Positions 59,401-64,000 of a stretch of DNA of 64,000 nucleotides are shown here, one piece after another. The translations under genes and the position numbers were made by a program. The stretch is taken from the NCBI GenBank assembly GCA_025345505.1, contig JANVCC010000219.1, positions 665,545 through 729,544 of the forward strand, in the 5' to 3' direction. The notes beneath the pieces were generated by a model that saw nothing but the letters and a program-made list of their open reading frames with translations, was not told the origin of the DNA and searched no databases. Every line of letters starts with the position of its first letter. Positions within the stretch are counted from its first letter, which is position 1. The stretch comes from Todiramphus chloris collaris. Lineage: Eukaryota; Chordata; Aves; Coraciiformes; Alcedinidae.

Positions 59401-60713
59401 AAACTTTTAATCCTTAGCTCTGTTTAATCCCGTTTTAATAACTAATTATCCACAGCACCAGCATTTCAGCTGCAAATCAAACATCAGCACGGTTTGCGTT
59501 CAGATGCTGCTATATATTCCAACCGAGGAGGAAAAAGAGGTGCTGCTTGGTATTTGGAGAGTGAGAAGGGGGGTCAAATGCTGTTATAAATACACAAATA
59601 AGAACGTGACCTTTGTAGAGGGAAAAATAATCAGTAGACATTAGCAACTATTGTAACTTGGGTGGAAATTCCGTGGCGGAGACGTGCCACAAGAGACTAT
59701 TGAACTCGGGGTGTGCTGTTCTTTCTCTGGTGCTTGCTGCTGAAGTTTGCTGATCTCAGACCGGATTTTCTTGGTGAGCTTTTCTTTGCTGATGAATGGC
59801 CACACAGATGCCTCTGGTGACATTTGGGAAGGGCCAAATTGCCGCTGTTTGCGCTGCAGCGTGCCAGGGTGTAACAAAATAGAGGCGCAGACCAACAGAT
59901 CTGGCCTGTGACAATCTGTTCTCCAGGCACAGAAGGTCAGTTTTAGAGGATGTGCTCAAAGAACCTGCTGATACTCACAGCCCTTTCATCTGGGAATTGT
60001 TACTGTGAGCAGAGATACGTGGAGCAGATGAGAATATAATGTAAACATACTGACAGAAGGCATTTCTTTTGAGGTGGAAGTGAGGCACAAGCAGATAAAA
60101 AGCAATCAGCAGAATTTACATAAGCCTTCCCCATCTCAGAGGTCATCATTCTGCAGGATGACACGTTGAAATTCATTTTTATTAAATTCTGGCTGATCAT
60201 TTAATTGGAAGAGAAAGGATTTAATTGAATGAAGTCGAAGGGCCGTAATACCATTACGTTCACCCTTAACACAAAAGGCTTTCCCCATTTAGCTAAACTG
60301 GCTCCTTTGCATATTGTACACATTAAAACTCCAGAAAGTGGGAATGGCAACAGCAAATTCAAGCATTTGGAAGGCCTGAATGGTGGTATCATGTGCTACC
60401 CAGCCCTTCCCATCTCCTAAACCTTCTCGTGTTCCCTTTACTGCACTCCTCAGGTTGAAACAAGAGCAAAGATGATGGGTGGTCTTCCCAAAACTTCCTC
60501 CATCCATGTTCATGCCACCTGTATATTCATGAGGAATAGCCTGCTTGGATGGCATGGCACTACTAGAACATGTTGCCCAAAGTTGAGGTTTCTTTTCAGG
60601 TTTTCAAAGCTACCCGTGCACTGCCTGAGAAGATGCTGAGCGTAGCTAAGGCTGAATGGAGACTTGAGACCTGTTGGCATGGACTCGGGTTTCTTTTGTG
60701 TCCTTAGGAGACA
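56459..60713. other. Gene-free sequence
   Basis: No gene is supported. Noted: a strong acceptor-like site (CTTCCTTTCAG ending 57733) followed 18 nt later by AAC|GTAAGC; a 12-C run at 58647-58658; two TAATCC words at 59408-59413 and 59425-59430; and the candidate element at 60160-60330. Frames of up to about 150 codons, 57,480-58,170, overlap in several phases in moderately GC-rich DNA and have no domain. Confidence 0.5.
60160..60330. other. Candidate conserved non-coding element (paired ATTTAATTG sites)
   Basis: ATTTAATTGGA at 60199-60209 and ATTTAATTGAA at 60219-60229 are spaced 20 bp start to start, about two helical turns, in an AT-rich, high-complexity stretch continuing through AATACCATTACGTTCACCC to TTTGCATATTGTACAC. 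This arrangement suggests co-operative homeodomain binding. Inference from motifs only. Confidence 0.3.
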
Positions 60714-60961
60714 CTCAAGTTGCCCCAGGAGAGGTTTAGGTTGGAGCTGAGGAACGATTTCTTCCCTGCAAGGGTTGTCCAGGGCTGTCCCAGGCTGCCC
60801 AGGGCAGTGGTGGAGTCCCCGTGACCCCTGGAGGGTTCAGAGCTGTGGAGCTGTGGTGCTGAGGGCCATGGGTCAGTGGTGCCCTGGCAGGTCTGGGGGA
60901 ATGGTTGGGCTCAATGATCTTAAAGGTCTTTTCCAACCAAGACAATTTTCTGATTCTATGA
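60714..60961 (+). mobile_element. CR1 LINE, 3' ~250 bp, young-looking subfamily
   Basis: This plus-strand CR1 starts CTCAAGTTGCCCCAGGAGAG and runs through GGTTTAGGTTGGAGCTGAGG, GGGCTGTCCCAGGCTGCCCA, GTCAGTGGTGCCCTGGCAGG and CTTAAAGGTCTTTTCCAACC to the terminal TGATTCTATGA. It belongs to the same subfamily as 30030, 36975, 41773 and 46835. Confidence 0.95.
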
Positions 60962-63199
60962 TTTCCAAGCTCTCTGTGCCTCGTCTGCATGGCCAGGGAC
61001 TCCCATCCCTTAGGGACACAGACTTGCTGCTGAGCTGCTGAGCCCCCGGTAAAAGTTAGAATTAAAAGAATAAAGCAAAGCAATTTTGGGAAATAATATG
61101 TTTCTAATTTTGGCTCCTTAATTAGCTTTTCATCTCATTTTTTTGTTAATTCACAACAAGCAGGAGAAAGGGAAGGAGGCCGAATTCATTTCCTAACACT
61201 TCACTGCATTCCAATCTCAAGGATCTCAGCAAAGGCTTGGCTTTCCAAATGGGACTCGGAGTGATACCCAGTCAGGTATCACACTCCGAACACACCCCCA
61301 GGTGATCTTTTCAATCCTTCCTTCCCAAAGGAAGTTTTGCTGCTGGAGCCACGATAGGGACTTTTCTGCAGCTCTGGGGGTTACCCTTCTCTCAGCACTG
61401 GGGCAGACCAGGGGTTGGGAAGTGAACCCAGCCACCCTCACGCTTGGAAATCCCTTTTGCTGCCCCGGACTCGTGCCCATACCGCTCATTTTCTGCCGGG
61501 CTTGAGCTCTGCCAGCTGCTATCTCCAGATCACTGCGACATCACACGCTCTTTCCAGGCGGAAGCTCGGAGAACTCAAACCCTGCTTCGAGAGATCGAAA
61601 TCAATTTTACATGGACGCAGCCGTTCCCTAGTAAGGGTGGGAGGAGGGAGAAAAAGGGGAGAAAAATCTTCCGAGATATCTTCAGGGGAAATCTCACAAG
61701 GTCTGAAAGTAATGAGGCAGATTCTTTAAAAGCGAGGTTATTAATTTACAGATGAGTCCACAGCCAGCTTTAAGAAATGTATTTTTTAAGTAGCACACGT
61801 GCTAATGTAGAAATTCTCTCGCATTGGTAAATTAAAAAGATTCCAGCTCTGCCAGCACAGCAACTCAAACCAGTCAATTATTGAGGTTAGATTGAGTAAG
61901 AAGCAGAATTTGGACTTTGCTTCAGCAGCTGAATGCGTTCTTGGAAGGCTCGAATCGGTTTTAACCTGATTTTTTTGTATGATAAAAATAATGTGCCAGT
62001 CCTTTAAAGCCGAGGTGCTTTCTGCTGAAGCTTACGTTTTGTTCAAGTGCAATGACTAAGTTTTGCATACATGGTACCGGGAGTGCACGTTCAGGTTATC
62101 TGGTTACATACATAATTCTCCCATTTGCAAGCACAGTTTGCAGCAAAATACTCATGCAAATTAGGCATGAAACCGGGCGTTTATCTTGATTAGAATTCTA
62201 CATGTACTTAAAAGAACTTTATCTCATTCGGGGATGGCTGCATAGATGATGAATAAAGAATGTCAGAAATTGCATTTATTCTCCTCGCGGGTTGTTTGTC
62301 CTCCCTCTGGGAATTCATTTAGGGAAACAGACCTTTCCCCCGATATTCCAAGTGCCCTGGCCCAGTGCTCGTGGTCGGGTTGCAGATACTGCTGGAAACT
62401 CTCCGTTGAAAGTAACTGTCCCTTGAAAAAGCCACTGTGCCATTTATCTGGATACTAGGTTTTCTGTGTTTTACAAACTCCTTCTACAGATTGCATGGTC
62501 TAGATGTCACTTGACAAGGACTCCAGCCTTTTTGCTCTTGGAGAGCTGTCTGGATGCATGACCCAGACCCAGACTGAGCTTTTGGGGGAGGCAGGCAGAT
62601 CTTACAGTCATTTTTCAGCAGGCTGACGTGCCAGATTCATGTGATTTCTGTTCCTTAGAGCTGCCTGGGGACACTACACCCCAAAGCCCTCCACTTCTGC
62701 AGAGCCACATCCCAGTGTTTCCCAGGGCCCACCACTGCACAGGACAGTGATGTGCTGCTGCTCTGTCTCACATTGAGCCTTTCCCAGAGTCATCTTTGCA
62801 GTGCTCTGAGAAGGGAAGCCCTTTTCTGTTGTTTTTACTGTATTTTGGCTAAGGTCTCTGCAACGTCAGCGGTGATGCCGAAGGAGCATCCCGGAGTTCA
62901 AGGATCTGCCCCAAATTCTCAGGTTGCTCAGCCAAAAGCCCAAGTTTAGGCAAATACTGGCAGGCTTAGCAAACTATACAGATGTGGACAGGACTGTTTC
63001 CCTCTCTTTCCTTAGTTAGGGATTGTGATGTTTCGCTGGCTTTTCCCTCAGCAAAAGCCCTTCCTTGCTGGCCCTGGCTCTTCACTGTGCTTCCCACACC
63101 CGCCTACACTTCCGCAGGGTCCCATGGGCTCCCACCCCGCTGCTGGGGGAGCTCCCACCTCGTCCCTAAACCCCTTTGTGAACTTTAACGATGCCCACA
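60962..63199. other. Gene-free sequence next to a CpG island
   Basis: No gene is supported. It contains an imperfect hairpin at 61256-61289 (stem of about 13 bp with a 2-nt bulge, 6-nt loop) and an AT-rich candidate element at 61960-62235, listed separately. Confidence 0.5.
61960..62235. other. Candidate conserved non-coding element with an octamer motif
   Basis: A complex AT-rich stretch with a perfect POU octamer ATGCAAAT at 62154-62161 and a one-mismatch inverse octamer (ATTTGCAA) about 30 bp earlier, near 62123. There is also a GTTCAAGTGCAATGACTAAG block and AATTAGGCATGAAACC. It lies about 1.5 kb from the CpG island at the right edge, so it could be a promoter-proximal enhancer. Inference only. 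Confidence 0.3.
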
Positions 63200-63499
63200 G
63201 CTTAGGTGAGCCCAGGCAGCGCTGCTGCCCGCAGCTTTCGGAACCAGGGAAGGTTCGGTGAACGTCGTGGGTTCCAGAACAGCCTTGTTTCCTTTTGGTG
63301 GGCACGAAGCCTTTCTCCACGGCTGCTTTGGGGAGGATGGCAGCTCTGCAGCTCGCTGCAGCCCGGGCCCTGGCAAGCAGACAAGTGGAGCCCTCGGAGG
63401 CATTGATAAGGCGCAGGGAAACCTCAGCGCTCCCTCTAGCAGTCGCCAGCGATGATACCAAATAATTCTCGATTTTCCACCCTGGGATCGTGCCACATG

Positions 63500-64000
63500 A
63501 ACCGCCAGCGCAAGGGCTCTCGCACCAACCCTGCTACAAGCGGTGGCAGCGCACAGGTTCCTCATCCCCACCTACCCAGATCCTGCCAGCGGGGATTTTT
63601 GGAGCCCGTTTTACCTTCACTTGCCGCACCGAGGTTTTCTCTCTGGCCGCTCACGGGGGTGAACCTGAGCCCAATTAGCAGAAAGGCACTTAATGAGCGG
63701 CACTTTCAGCAGGTCGCGGGCGCTGCAGCACCCATCGCTAAACTTCCCGGGGGGTGTCTCGCTAGAAACGCAGCGTTGCCGCAGGACTAACCCCCCCCCC
63801 CCCCAGCCACCCCCCCCCCCCCCCCTTCGCTTGCCCGCCCCGCGCAGGAGGGACCCGCCTCCGCGGCATCCGCGCAGCTCCGCGGAGCACCGCGTAACAC
63901 CGCGTAACGCCGCGGATGCCCTCGGCCGAGCCGCGCTCGCCTCCGTCGCGGCCCTGCCCGGGCTGCCGGGGGGGGCAACAGGTAGGGGGCAACACCCCCC
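63500..64000. promoter_or_regulatory. CpG island at the right edge (probable promoter)
   Basis: CpG density climbs steadily from about 63,540 and is very high in the last 160 bp (about 25 CpGs by hand count). A GC box (CCCGCCCCGC) lies at 63834-63843. The decamer CACCGCGTAA is repeated at 63888-63897 and 63898-63907, followed by CGCCGCGG. The island continues beyond the window. In bird genomes this usually marks the 5' end of a gene, but neither strand shows a recognisable first coding exon here, so the direction of transcription is unknown. The minus-strand Gly/Arg-rich frames across it are composition artefacts. Confidence 0.65.
63791..63825. repeat. Twin C-runs (C14 and C16), G-quadruplex-prone on the minus strand
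   Basis: Fourteen C at 63791-63804 and sixteen C at 63810-63825, separated by AGCCA. The minus strand therefore carries two long G-runs inside the CpG island. Run lengths may be affected by sequencing error, which is common in such tracts. Confidence 0.85.

Overview
The window looks like bird nuclear DNA. The main evidence is at least 16 fragments of CR1 non-LTR retrotransposons. Many of them end in the repeated ATTCTATG / ATTCTGTG 3' termini typical of avian CR1. Between the repeats the DNA is moderately AT-rich, intron-like or intergenic sequence with scattered short homopolymers and local CpG islands. I found no protein-coding exon, tRNA, rRNA or recognisable ncRNA gene that I would defend. 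The long open frames on both strands are either decayed CR1 reverse-transcriptase frames or chance frames in GC-rich or low-complexity DNA.

Layout. From 1 to 8.8 kb the sequence is mostly unique, with one short CR1 tail at 6.07-6.16 kb. From 8.8 to 16.2 kb there is a run of repeats: an 850-bp CR1 on the minus strand, CR1 tails, a CR1 internal piece directly abutting an endogenous-retrovirus-type solo LTR (11,554-12,001), and a 410-bp CR1. From 16.2 to 25.9 kb the sequence is nearly repeat-free. From 25.9 to 32.1 kb there is a CR1 carrying an internal 18-bp minisatellite, two opposed CR1 pieces, and a much older CR1 whose 3' end has been amplified into a 67-bp x 3 tandem array. From 35.6 to 47.1 kb there are further CR1 copies and a 70-bp unique-looking segment present twice exactly 1,900 bp apart. 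A compact CpG island at 46.23-46.76 kb contains a perfect RFX-type X-box. A second CpG-dense block lies at 50.25-50.87 kb, with a symmetric ACGT-core motif cluster. From 51 to 64 kb there are AT-rich stretches that look like conserved non-coding elements, a 650-bp CR1, a 220-nt almost pure purine tract, one more CR1, and finally a strong CpG island that runs off the right edge and probably marks a promoter just inside or just beyond the window.

Interpretation. The likeliest reading is a gene-poor intergenic or large-intron interval beside a CpG-island promoter at the right edge. It carries several candidate regulatory elements: two internal CpG-rich blocks and several homeodomain/POU-motif-rich AT segments. 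No genes here work together as a pathway, and I do not see a novel multi-gene system. The unusual material is regulatory candidates and repeat-derived tandem structures. Conservation and motif functions are inferred from base composition and motif matches only, because no alignment could be run.
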